A model generated the notes under the pieces. That model was not told where the DNA came from, did not search any database, and saw only the letters and a program-made list of their open reading frames with translations. Made by a program: the position numbers and the translations under genes. From positions 1 to 7,023 of the forward strand of contig CAZLFV010000127.1 of NCBI GenBank assembly GCA_964558915.1: a stretch of 7,023 nucleotides of DNA, given 5' to 3'. The stretch comes from CAZKEW01 sp964558915. GTDB taxonomy: Bacteria; Acidobacteriota; Aminicenantia; Aminicenantales; UBA8522. Shown one piece after another: positions 1-6,399 of the stretch; position 1 is the stretch's first letter, and each line of letters opens with the position of its first letter.

Positions 1-1793
1 AGAAAATTCGCGAGTTCACCACAGACCCTTGTTTCTCGACGAAATACGTGAATTATATGCCTTATGCCAAGGGGATTCCCACTCCGCTTGAAGTTCTCGG
101 CCACATTGCTGGTGCGCGCGATGTCCTGAGTTATTCTCATGAAGTTTACAAATACATGAGGGCTCTGGCTGCAGCGACCCCGAGGGTCAAGGTTTTCACC
201 GTCGGCACCACAGAAGAGGGAAGGGAATGGATTGTGGTGGCCGTTGCCGATGAAAAGACCATGGCCAATCTTAATAAATACAAGGAAATAAACGCCAGGC
301 TTGCCGATCCCCGAAAAACGAGCGACCGAGAAGCACAGCAGCTCATCCGCGAGGCCAAGCCCATGTACTGGGCGACAGGAGGAATGCATTCAGGCGAGAC
401 CGGCTCTGTCGAGATGCTGATGGAGCTGGCCTACCGCGTGGCTGTTGATGAGTCTCCGTTCTTCAAGACGATCCGGGAAAATTCCATCGTCCTCATCACT
501 CCCATCCTGGAAGTTGACGGCCGAGACAAGCAGGTCGATATCGCCATGGCTCCGCGCAAAGATCCCAAGGCCATTGTGCCAACTCGCCTCCTCTACTGGG
601 GAAAATATGTCGCCCACGACGATAACAGGGATAACCTCGCCCTGGCCCTCAAGCTCAGCCAGCATATCTTGAAGGTGTTTTTCGATTTCCATCCGCAGGT
701 GATGCACGACCTTCACGAATCCGCCTCTCACCTTTATATTTCCACAGGAACGGGTCCTTACAATGCCTGGCTCGACCCGATTGTCATCGATGAGTGGCAC
801 CAGCTCGCTTACCAGGAGGTCGATGATTTGACGCGGCAGGGTGTGCCTGGCGTCTGGAACCATGCCTTTTATGACGGCTGGGCGCCCAACTATGCTTTCT
901 ATGCAGCCAACGGGCACAACGCCATCGGACGATTCTATGAAACCCAGGGTGCTGGCGACGGAAGCACGCGCGTTATAACAACCAGAGGAGATAGGGCCTG
1001 GTACCGTCCTACCCCGCCTCTCCGCACCGCTCTCTGGTCCATCCGCAACAACGTCAACCTCCAGCAGAGCGCCATCCTTGTCGGCATGAATTATATCGCA
1101 AGCCATAAGGAGCGGTTCATGGAGAACTTCTACCTCAAGAGCAAGCGCTCAGTTGCCAAAGCCCTCAACGAAGGCCCGGCAGCCTACATCTTTCCAAGCG
1201 ATGATTCACGTCCCGGCCAAGCGGCGCGCCTTCTGAAACTTCTCCAGTGGCAGGGCGTAGAGGTACACAGAGCAGATAAAGCCTTCAAGGTAGGCACAAC
1301 CGAATATCCTGCCGGAAGTTACATCGTCCGTATGGACCAGCCTTACTCCCGGATGGCGGACATGGTTCTTGACCGCCAGTATTTCAACACCACTGAGCCC
1401 AGCCCTTATGATGATGTCGGCTGGACGCTGGGCCCGCTCTACAACATTAAAACCGTGCGCGTGGAAGATGTTTCTGTGCTCTCTGTCCCGATGACCCTTG
1501 TCAAGGAAGAAGTCAAAGCGCCTGGCGGCTTAATCCGGCTGGCCGGTGGCGATACTCAGGCTTTCCTCATCAACCATAACGCTGATAACCAGATCGCCTC
1601 TTTCCTTTTCAAAAACAAGGACCTTAAAATTCTTGCTGCAGAGAAGGCGTTTGAATCGCTTGACCGGAAGGAGTCCTCTATGCGATTTTGGGCGCTTTTA
1701 AGCGTCTCTGCGGCATTTTGGGCCATTATGAGCAACTTCCGCTTGTCCTTGACATCTCTTTTGTCATGCTTTATATTTCCTGAAGATGGTTGA
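1..1793 (+). CDS. M14-family zinc carboxypeptidase, 5' partial, C-terminally truncated
   Basis: Metallopeptidase predicted to remove C-terminal residues from peptides; family members of this large type are normally exported. The frame is open from base 3. A GTG at 48 could serve as a start, but the residues before it (IREFTTDPCF...) fit the usual N-terminal region of the family, so the true start and any signal peptide lie upstream of the window. Numbering from the GTG, the zinc motif HxxE is H114/E117 (MHSGETGS), the third ligand is probably H223 in HDLHES, and a likely catalytic Glu is E298 in RFYETQG. The conserved YWGKYVAHDDNRD segment is also present. Family-like sequence runs to about residue 540 (AAEKAFES). 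It then changes to a hydrophobic, unrelated tail ending FPEDG, whereas relatives as I recall them continue for roughly 300 more residues with an extra C-terminal domain. The catalytic domain is intact, but stability and function without the C-terminal part are uncertain. The tail also contains the candidate promoter of the next gene. Confidence 0.88.
   Translation, partial: KIREFTTDPCFSTKYVNYMPYAKGIPTPLEVLGHIAGARDVLSYSHEVYKYMRALAAATPRVKVFTVGTTEEGREWIVVAVADEKTMANLNKYKEINARLADPRKTSDREAQQLIREAKPMYWATGGMHSGETGSVEMLMELAYRVAVDESPFFKTIRENSIVLITPILEVDGRDKQVDIAMAPRKDPKAIVPTRLLYWGKYVAHDDNRDNLALALKLSQHILKVFFDFHPQVMHDLHESASHLYISTGTGPYNAWLDPIVIDEWHQLAYQEVDDLTRQGVPGVWNHAFYDGWAPNYAFYAANGHNAIGRFYETQGAGDGSTRVITTRGDRAWYRPTPPLRTALWSIRNNVNLQQSAILVGMNYIASHKERFMENFYLKSKRSVAKALNEGPAAYIFPSDDSRPGQAARLLKLLQWQGVEVHRADKAFKVGTTEYPAGSYIVRMDQPYSRMADMVLDRQYFNTTEPSPYDDVGWTLGPLYNIKTVRVEDVSVLSVPMTLVKEEVKAPGGLIRLAGGDTQAFLINHNADNQIASFLFKNKDLKILAAEKAFESLDRKESSMRFWALLSVSAAFWAIMSNFRLSLTSLLSCFIFPEDG
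1749..1777 (+). promoter_or_regulatory. Candidate sigma70-type promoter upstream of the VOC-repeat gene
   Basis: A perfect -35 box TTGACA (1749-1754) is separated by 17 nt from TATATT (1772-1777), which matches the -10 consensus at five of six positions. Transcription would begin near 1784, giving a leader of about 160 nt before the ATG at 1943. The promoter sits inside the aberrant 3' tail of the M14 reading frame. This suggests that the tail is really upstream DNA of the following gene, fused to the peptidase by a deletion. This is a sequence-only prediction. Confidence 0.5.
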
Positions 1794-1801
1794 AGGGGAA
1801 A

Positions 1802-1927
1802 ATGAGGACTAAAAGGCACACTCAGCCAGCAGAGCTGAAAAGGAAATTCTTATATTCAGGAAGTCAAGAAAAGGGCCAGCTGAAGAGACAGTGGCGCGGA
1901 TGCGTCCCGACTGCGCGGCATATTTAA
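1802..1927 (+). CDS. Possible 41-residue basic leader peptide or small ORF
   Basis: The ATG at 1802 follows an AGGGG (1794-1798) at a short 3-nt spacing and opens a 41-codon frame ending in TAA at 1925-1927. That stop is 15 nt before the ATG of the VOC-repeat gene. The peptide (MRTKRHTQPAELKRKF... GCVPTARHI) is strongly basic, has no transmembrane segment or signal peptide, and resembles no family I recognise. It lies just downstream of the candidate promoter at 1749-1777, so it would be the first frame translated on that transcript and might couple translation to the next gene. It may equally be a chance ORF: the start-site spacing is poor and the length is within what random DNA produces. 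Confidence 0.25.
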   Translation: MRTKRHTQPAELKRKFLYSGSQEKGQLKRQWRGCVPTARHI

Positions 1928-1942
1928 GGAAAGGAGGGAATT

Positions 1943-3733
1943 ATGAAACGAGCCTTAGTGTTTTATGCTGCGATATCGCTTTGCTTCATTGCACTTGGCT
2001 TGCAGGCCGAGGAACGGCCTCTGGCGACGAGAGTCGAGCATTTCTTCTTGGATTCTGATCGAGCGCAGTCGCTCTTCACATATTTTAAGGACACGTTCCA
2101 CCTGCCTGAGGTGTGGCCATTCTTCGAGCACGGCACTTTTGCCAGCGGCGGCCTCTCGCTCGGGAACATCGTATTGGAATTTGTGTCATTCCCAAAAGAA
2201 GATAACACGCCCCGGAAGACGGAGTTTCGAGGAATCGCATTCGAGCCTACAGCGGATGCCGCTGCGACTGCGGCGGAGTTAACAAAAAGAAATGTTCCCC
2301 ATTCGGACGTCCATCATAAGTATCAGATTCCCGGCAGCGATGTTCTGGTCGAATGGTCGAGTGTAAATTTGTCAGACTTCCCGCCGATCAATGCCAACAT
2401 CTTCTTCTGCGATTACAAAGATCGGCAGGGAGTGGCGCAACGACGAAAAGCGGCAAGTGATGAGTTAGCCAGAATAGCGGGAGGTCCTTTGAGGATCGTG
2501 GGGCTTGACGAGATTATTGTCGGTGTCAGGGATTTGGAGGAGGCGCGGAGCAAATGGAGCGTTCTACTCGCGCCTTCGCCCCAGATTTCGGAAGACGCCT
2601 TTGCCTTCGACTCAGGCCCGCGCATCCGGCTTGTCCGCTCAGAATCGCCCGGCATCCAGGGAATAATCCTGAGTGTCCGATCGCTTGATGAGGCTGAGAA
2701 GTTCCTGAAGGAGCACCGGTTGCTGGTTAAGGACGTTGGTCACATCGCGATCGCTCCTGAAGCGATTGAAGGATTGTGGATCCGGCTTATCGAGGCTGCT
2801 CAAGCTCGGGAACCGGCTCATCCGCTGCTCGGTCCCGGCCAGGGCACAGGACAGGGCGTCGATCATGTCGGGATAGCGGTTCGCGACTTCAAAAAAATGC
2901 TGGACGACTACGAACAGGTGCTGGGTTTCAAGGTCATAGAAACAACGCAACCCAACGGATGGCCACAAGCAGGCATTCTTTTCGAGAACTTCACCTATCT
3001 GGAGTTTCAGCCCATAGCCGCGCTGTCCTGGATTGCAAAAAAGTTTGACTATACCGATGGCTATGCGGATTTTGCGAAAAAACACGAAGGGGCAGTGTTC
3101 ATGGGCCTGGCAACTTCATCGGCAAAGTACGCAGCCGATCATCTGAAGGCCCGCAACTTTCAGGCTTACCTGAATGTCGAAGAAGCTCCGGGCTTTTGTA
3201 ACCTCGTCGAGATTTCCCATGAGCCATCAGGAGAAAAACAAGCCTTCCCACTGGCGATCTTCCTCGTCGAATATGTCTTCGACCCTGGGAGACCCGCACG
3301 GATCGCCGCCAGACTTGAACAAGGCATTATGACCCATCCCAATACCGCCCGGCGCCTTTATTCGGTCTGGTTCGCCGTTCACGACCTGGGGGCCAGCCTT
3401 AAGAACATTCAAGACGCTGGCTTCGAACCGGGCGAGACGCGGGAGGCGAAATTCCTGGGAGCTAAGGGCCGCGAAGTGAAGGCCGGGGATGGATGGTTGC
3501 TCTTGCTTCAATCCGTTGATAAGAACGGCCTGGTGAACAAGTTTCTCTCAGGTCGCCACGATGGAGAGATCATCGGCGTCAGCATCGAAGTCTCCGACCT
3601 CGATAAGGCGCGCTCTTTGATTGAAAGGCGCTCAGGGCGCAATCTGGAACCTTATAACGGCTTTTGCGGTCGGAGCATTCTGATCCCGCCGGACTTGACG
3701 CACGGCGTCTGGATGGAACTTTTCCAGCGATAA
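1943..3733 (+). CDS. Exported protein with four tandem VOC (glyoxalase-like) folds
   Basis: 596 residues. AGGAGG at 1932-1937, 5 nt before the ATG, fixes the start. Residues 1-22 form a Sec signal peptide (MKR, hydrophobic core, cleavage after LQA), so the protein acts outside the cytoplasm. The mature part reads as eight beta-alpha-beta-beta-beta modules pairing into four VOC folds, at about 28-145, 186-285, 305-450 and 470-596. Each fold has the typical first strand with an acidic turn, for example VDHVGIAVRDF and RLYSVWFAVHDL. VOC enzymes bind a metal through His/Glu near strands 1 and 4 of each module. Candidate ligands are H33/E79 in fold 1 and H308/E354/E443 in fold 3, which resembles the Glyoxalase_3 type. 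Fold 2 has E190 where His is usual and fold 4 lacks the first His, so these are probably structural or ligand-binding only. No substrate can be deduced, and a binding, resistance or dioxygenase-like role is open. Confidence 0.8.
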   Translation: MKRALVFYAAISLCFIALGLQAEERPLATRVEHFFLDSDRAQSLFTYFKDTFHLPEVWPFFEHGTFASGGLSLGNIVLEFVSFPKEDNTPRKTEFRGIAFEPTADAAATAAELTKRNVPHSDVHHKYQIPGSDVLVEWSSVNLSDFPPINANIFFCDYKDRQGVAQRRKAASDELARIAGGPLRIVGLDEIIVGVRDLEEARSKWSVLLAPSPQISEDAFAFDSGPRIRLVRSESPGIQGIILSVRSLDEAEKFLKEHRLLVKDVGHIAIAPEAIEGLWIRLIEAAQAREPAHPLLGPGQGTGQGVDHVGIAVRDFKKMLDDYEQVLGFKVIETTQPNGWPQAGILFENFTYLEFQPIAALSWIAKKFDYTDGYADFAKKHEGAVFMGLATSSAKYAADHLKARNFQAYLNVEEAPGFCNLVEISHEPSGEKQAFPLAIFLVEYVFDPGRPARIAARLEQGIMTHPNTARRLYSVWFAVHDLGASLKNIQDAGFEPGETREAKFLGAKGREVKAGDGWLLLLQSVDKNGLVNKFLSGRHDGEIIGVSIEVSDLDKARSLIERRSGRNLEPYNGFCGRSILIPPDLTHGVWMELFQR

Positions 3734-3822
3734 CTTGGGTTAGCAACTTATTCTCCCAAAAATAATTACGAAAAGGATACCCTTAAGTCCATTAGGGCAT
3801 TCCGGAACTGACGGTGAAGATA

Positions 3823-4050
3823 TTAGGGTCGGCCACGAAAAAAAGAGAAGAATTCTTCCGGGCCAAGAATCTTTTTCCCCATGTAATCCCGGATCGCCTT
3901 CAAACTCTTATTGCCAGTGATGATAGCCTCGGCCTTAAGGGCAACGGCACACTCGATGAACTTGTCATCTGCGGGATCCTTTTGGACGATTTTGAGCGAT
4001 GGGGTTTTTGTAATAAAAGAAATGAGGTCTGGGTTATTTAAGGCGCTTTT
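3823..4050 (-). pseudogene. C-terminal remnant of a PIN-domain toxin (COG1569/TIGR00305-like)
   Basis: Reading the minus strand from 4050 to the TAA at 3825-3823 gives 75 codons with no start codon near the front. The peptide includes TPSLKIVQKDPADDKFIECA, then AVALKAEAIITGNKSLKAIR and GKKILGPEEFFSFF. This is the typical C-terminal half of the 'putative toxin-antitoxin system toxin component, PIN family' (RNase toxins of about 135-140 residues). It holds the third acidic position (the DD of ADDKF), but N in TGNK where Asp is usual. The N-terminal half, with the first catalytic Asp (LDTN-type motif), is absent, and an in-frame TAA at 4053-4051 bounds the fragment. The intact vapBC promoter starts 15 nt away. 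The remnant differs in sequence from the nearby intact toxin, so it is not a duplicate of it. It is non-functional as it stands. Confidence 0.72.
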
Positions 4051-4065
4051 TTAGCACTATTGCGC

Positions 4066-4094
4066 TTGACATATATCATAGTATGATATATACT
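4066..4094 (+). promoter_or_regulatory. vapBC promoter
   Basis: A consensus -35 box TTGACA (4066-4071) and a near-consensus -10 box TATACT (4089-4094) are separated by exactly 17 nt. Transcription would start about 4101, only some 10 nt before the antitoxin ATG at 4111. The mRNA is therefore nearly leaderless, with just a weak GAGA (4102-4105) as a possible ribosome site. Confidence 0.8.
4071..4091. promoter_or_regulatory. Palindromic operator for antitoxin autorepression
   Basis: A perfect 21-bp inverted repeat has arms ATATATCATA (4071-4080) and TATGATATAT (4082-4091) around a central G. It fills the spacer between the -35 and -10 boxes and overlaps both. RHH antitoxins bind such short palindromes as dimers of dimers, so occupancy would exclude RNA polymerase. 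This is the expected conditional-cooperativity arrangement for a vapBC operon. The palindrome is seen directly, and its use by this antitoxin is inferred. Confidence 0.75.
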
Positions 4095-4110
4095 TTCTCC
4101 TGAGAATATC

Positions 4111-4347
4111 ATGCCTGCTGTATCGTTCTATTTGCCGGAGGATGTTTTGAAAGCATTGCGCCAAGAGGCACGGGCGCGCAACACCTCTGTCTCGCGTCTG
4201 ATTCGAACTTCCGTCGAAACCCAGCTTGACCTGGAAAAGCAGAAAAAGGCCAAAAGCGAATTCCTCAAGGTCATCCGCTCTGCCGGTCTCGGCACCTGGG
4301 AGGAAGCTCACAAGGAAAGGACCAGGGAATCGGATGATCGGGGTTGA
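4111..4347 (+). CDS. vapB: VapB-type ribbon-helix-helix (CopG family) antitoxin
   Basis: 78 residues. The N-terminal part, about residues 1-43, has the ribbon-helix-helix pattern: a beta strand (AVSFYLPEDVL), a first helix (KALRQEARARN), a turn TSVSR, then a second helix (LIRTSVETQLDLEKQ). This is the DNA-binding and dimerisation domain. The charged C-terminal part (about 44-78, with FLKVIRSAGLGTWEEAHKER) would wrap the partner toxin and block its active site. The gene is first in a two-gene operon behind a strong promoter with a palindromic operator, and its last 14 nt overlap the toxin start. It should repress its own promoter and be degraded under stress to release the toxin. The start is supported by the promoter position and domain length, since the ribosome site is weak. 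The exact antitoxin subfamily is not certain. Confidence 0.85.
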   Translation: MPAVSFYLPEDVLKALRQEARARNTSVSRLIRTSVETQLDLEKQKKAKSEFLKVIRSAGLGTWEEAHKERTRESDDRG

Positions 4348-4702
4348 CACGGGGTTTTTCTTCGCTCTGAGCGATGGACATGCCCAGGCCGCGAAGCTCT
4401 TCCTCGAATCGGAGATCGCGGTTTCCGTGCTGTCGCGGTTCGAACTCCTGCGGATTTCGCTGAGAAGGGGGATCCCGTGGGAGGAGATCGGCGGCCTTCT
4501 CGCACGGTCGGCGGCTCTCGTCGAGGTCACGGCCGAATCAGCTGATGAGGCCGCGCGCATCTCGTTCGAAACGGGAATGCCGGCCATCGACGCGCTCATC
4601 CTGGCCGGGCTCGTCAAGGCTGGATGCCGGACGATTTATACTCGGGACGAACATTTCAAGAGATACGCCCGGAAGGACGTCAAGATCATTTTCCTCGATT
4701 GA
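4334..4702 (+). CDS. vapC: VapC-type PIN-domain ribonuclease toxin
   Basis: 122 residues, a normal VapC length. The ATG at 4334 is chosen because it puts the catalytic motif at the very N-terminus (MIGVDTGFFFAL) and overlaps the antitoxin end by 14 nt, typical of translational coupling. The same frame is open further upstream within vapB, but those codons are not toxin-like. The four PIN acidic residues all appear present: D5, E37 (SRFELL), D86 (AIDALILA) and D105 (TRDEHF). They would coordinate Mg/Mn for RNA cleavage, and VapC enzymes usually target tRNA or rRNA. The C-terminus ends with the usual strand KIIFLD. Nothing suggests decay. The role (stress-induced growth arrest, phage defence, or locus stabilisation) cannot be read from the sequence. 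Confidence 0.88.
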   Translation: MIGVDTGFFFALSDGHAQAAKLFLESEIAVSVLSRFELLRISLRRGIPWEEIGGLLARSAALVEVTAESADEAARISFETGMPAIDALILAGLVKAGCRTIYTRDEHFKRYARKDVKIIFLD

Positions 4703-4893
4703 AACTTATTTTTTAGCGCCCTCCGCACTAACTTTTTATTAATGGCCACGGCGGGAAAGGGCAAAAAATAGACCAGGCCGCCTCAACAAATTGCTTCCCC
4801 TCACTGCCCAAGAAATAGCCTCCGGTCACAACAAATTGACGTAGCCTTATTAGTTCTGAGAAAATACTTAAAAATTATGGTTCTCCTTGCGTC

Positions 4894-4898
4894 AGGAG
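4894..4898 (+). promoter_or_regulatory. Ribosome binding site selecting a GTG start
   Basis: AGGAG lies 6 nt before the GTG at 4905. No in-frame ATG occurs until well past the transmembrane segment, so this site decides the start of the following gene. Confidence 0.7.
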
Positions 4899-4904
4899 TA
4901 AATT

Positions 4905-5750
4905 GTGACAACACAAGGGAAGAAGATCGGCATCGTCATCCTCTCCATTATCATTATTATCCTTATTTTTATTTCCACAAGCTTCCACGCCCTGCGGCTG
5001 CAGTTCGGAGTCTGGAAACTCAACAGAAGACCGGCCAACCAGGAAATTCTTAATGGAGTTAAGCCGCGCTTCAATTATCTTCCTTCTCCCTGGGTCTCGC
5101 CGATGATGAAACAGCAGATGAACCAGATCTGGGAGCCCTTGAACCTTAAAGGGATGAACTACTTTACTTTCGCCGGGCCAAAAAATATCTTTGCCAAATT
5201 TGTCGAGCGCATGAATCCGTACTCACCTTACTATCAGGCCTGGTTTGGAGTGTACATCATCAAGGCGCCCCAGGAGCGGTTTGGGTTTGACCAGGATGAA
5301 ATGGATGTAAAAGAGTTGGGAAAATTGGCTGTCTACGATCAGAACGCCTGGTTAAAAGCGACCGGTGACCCGAATCCCCTGGTGCGGGGGGAACACTATG
5401 AGAAAATAGGGAAAATCAGGGTTGACGGAATCGAGAGGACTTTATATGAAGGCACGATGACCAGTCATGCCGACCTCACAGAAAATAAGGAGTCGCTTCT
5501 GGTTCGCTTTTTGGGAGTTCCTCCGAAGTCCGTATGGGAACGCGATCTGACCCCTTACCATGTTGTCACTTTAGAAGGGATTTATAGCGGCTGGTATTCT
5601 CCTGAATATGAAGTGACGATCGTTGTCTACGGCTGCGGCTCTTTTTTCCAAGTATCCTCAGGAAAAACGTACAATCATTTCGAAAAAATAAAAGATGAGT
5701 TGCTCAAAATGGCTGAAGGTATCGAGTTTGTCCCGGCAAAGAAGAAATGA
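4905..5750 (+). CDS. Membrane-anchored protein of unknown function
   Basis: 281 residues, starting at GTG with a good AGGAG 6 nt upstream. A short basic head (MTTQGKK) is followed by a strongly hydrophobic, isoleucine-rich helix at about residues 7-25. This is an uncleaved signal anchor, or possibly a signal peptide, and places the remaining 250 residues outside the cytoplasm. The soluble part is rich in aromatic residues (NYLPSPWVSPMM, NPYSPYYQAWFGVYIIKA, YSGWYSPEYEVTIVVYGCGS) and seems an alpha/beta fold. It carries a single late Cys, no metal motif and no catalytic signature that I can name. The C-terminus is a charged helix ending PAKKK. It stands alone: 202 nt separate it from vapC, and it converges on the lipocalin-like gene with a 49-nt gap. 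I do not recognise the family. The even codon use and clear start argue that it is a real gene. Confidence 0.72.
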   Translation: MTTQGKKIGIVILSIIIIILIFISTSFHALRLQFGVWKLNRRPANQEILNGVKPRFNYLPSPWVSPMMKQQMNQIWEPLNLKGMNYFTFAGPKNIFAKFVERMNPYSPYYQAWFGVYIIKAPQERFGFDQDEMDVKELGKLAVYDQNAWLKATGDPNPLVRGEHYEKIGKIRVDGIERTLYEGTMTSHADLTENKESLLVRFLGVPPKSVWERDLTPYHVVTLEGIYSGWYSPEYEVTIVVYGCGSFFQVSSGKTYNHFEKIKDELLKMAEGIEFVPAKKK

Positions 5751-5799
5751 AACCATAGGATTTTGGTGCTGGGCTGAGGTGTCGCACCGGGCCATGATT

Positions 5800-6336
5800 C
5801 TATGATAGCCGCTTCCAGACCAAAACGCCGGTTGTTTCATGACCCCCTAACAACATGGGGGTCGTTTTCAAGGTTAGTAGATCATCAGAAAACTCAAAAA
5901 ACCGTATCTGATCCTGCCCCACCCAGTTCGGAAATAAAGCGGCCTCAACATGAACAACGATCGTCCCCTTCTTTTCGTCCACTTCATATGTCCCGAAATA
6001 TGCCACATACCCATCAGCGGCCGTCTTGGTCTCCTGGAGCTTACCTCCACGCATATCCCCAGAGGCGAACTTAGGGCGGTTCAGTTGCATGAGCTGAGCA
6101 GCAAACCGTCCGCCGCTGTCGCACATCAAGATTCCCACCGCCTTTTCCCCTAATGGGTAAGCGACTTCGCCATCCGAAGAGCGGAATTCCGATGTAACGA
6201 ATTTCCACGTGCCGATGAACCTTTGTGCGGTCGTCTTGGGCTCTGCTTCTTTCGCCAAGACGGTAGGGCAGAGCGAAAGAAAAACAGCTATTGCGCTCAT
6301 GAGAACACACACATACTGTTTCTTGGAATACATCAT
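5800..6336 (-). CDS. Exported lipocalin-like domain protein (Lipocalin_5 type)
   Basis: 178 residues from the ATG at 6336. AGGAGG at 6347-6342 is 5 nt from this ATG and 8 nt from the adjacent second ATG (6333). The longer frame, from 6369, would place the ribosome site inside the gene, so it is rejected. Residues 1-28 are a signal peptide (MMYSKKQ, hydrophobic core, cleavage after VLA). A Cys at 23 is not in a proper lipobox. Residues 40-178 match the lipocalin-like domain found in many bacterial secreted proteins: FIGTWKFVTSEF, GEVAYPLGEKAVGILMCD, QLNRPKFASGDM, GYVAYFGTYEVDE, EAALFPNWVGQDQIRFFEF and a closing LLGGHETTGVLVWKR. The fold is a small beta-barrel that may bind a hydrophobic ligand, with no known enzyme activity. 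It lies 63 nt downstream of the creatininase remnant on the same strand, so it may have been its operon partner. Confidence 0.85.
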   Translation of the reverse strand: MMYSKKQYVCVLMSAIAVFLSLCPTVLAKEAEPKTTAQRFIGTWKFVTSEFRSSDGEVAYPLGEKAVGILMCDSGGRFAAQLMQLNRPKFASGDMRGGKLQETKTAADGYVAYFGTYEVDEKKGTIVVHVEAALFPNWVGQDQIRFFEFSDDLLTLKTTPMLLGGHETTGVLVWKRLS

Positions 6337-6341
6337 CTTTT

Positions 6342-6347
6342 CCTCCT
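6342..6347 (-). promoter_or_regulatory. Ribosome binding site deciding the lipocalin-like gene start
   Basis: Minus-strand AGGAGG, a perfect Shine-Dalgarno core, sits just upstream of two consecutive ATG codons (6336 and 6333). It rules out the upstream in-frame ATG at 6369. Which of the two ATGs is used cannot be settled from the spacing. Confidence 0.75.
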
Positions 6348-6399
6348 CTCCGATGCTCCGCAGGTGCACGGTCTTCGGGTTTGTTTGCCCTTATAAGGC

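Noticed and set aside
390..1106. 238-residue minus-strand ORF
   Set aside because: It lies wholly opposite the catalytic core of the M14 peptidase. The plus frame carries the zinc motifs, so this is a shadow created by codon bias.
2639..3085. 148-residue minus-strand ORF
   Set aside because: It is opposite the third VOC fold and has no recognisable domain or ribosome site.
3814..4041. 75-residue plus-strand ORF
   Set aside because: It is the antisense of the PIN-toxin remnant. The minus-strand translation matches a known family, and the plus translation matches nothing and has no ribosome site.
4041..4720. Inverted repeats bounding the vapBC module (AGGCGCT at 4041-4047 and AGGGCGCT in reverse near 4714-4721)
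   Set aside because: They are only 7-8 bp with a mismatch, and no target-site duplication is seen. Too short to call an element boundary.
4784..4838. 10-bp direct repeat CAACAAATTG (4784-4793 and 4829-4838)
   Set aside because: There are two copies only, the sequence is AT-rich and there is no further similarity around them. Likely chance.
4836..4869. Promoter for the orphan membrane gene (TTGACG at 4836-4841)
   Set aside because: No acceptable -10 hexamer occurs at 16-18 nt. The nearest AT-rich candidates need spacers of 20 nt or more.
5765..5788. Terminator between the convergent genes (GGTGC...GCACC)
   Set aside because: The stems are only 4-5 bp and no T-run follows on either strand.
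6337..6369. Longer start for the lipocalin-like protein at 6369
   Set aside because: The extra residues would be encoded by the AGGAGG ribosome site itself and would separate the signal peptide from the N-terminus.
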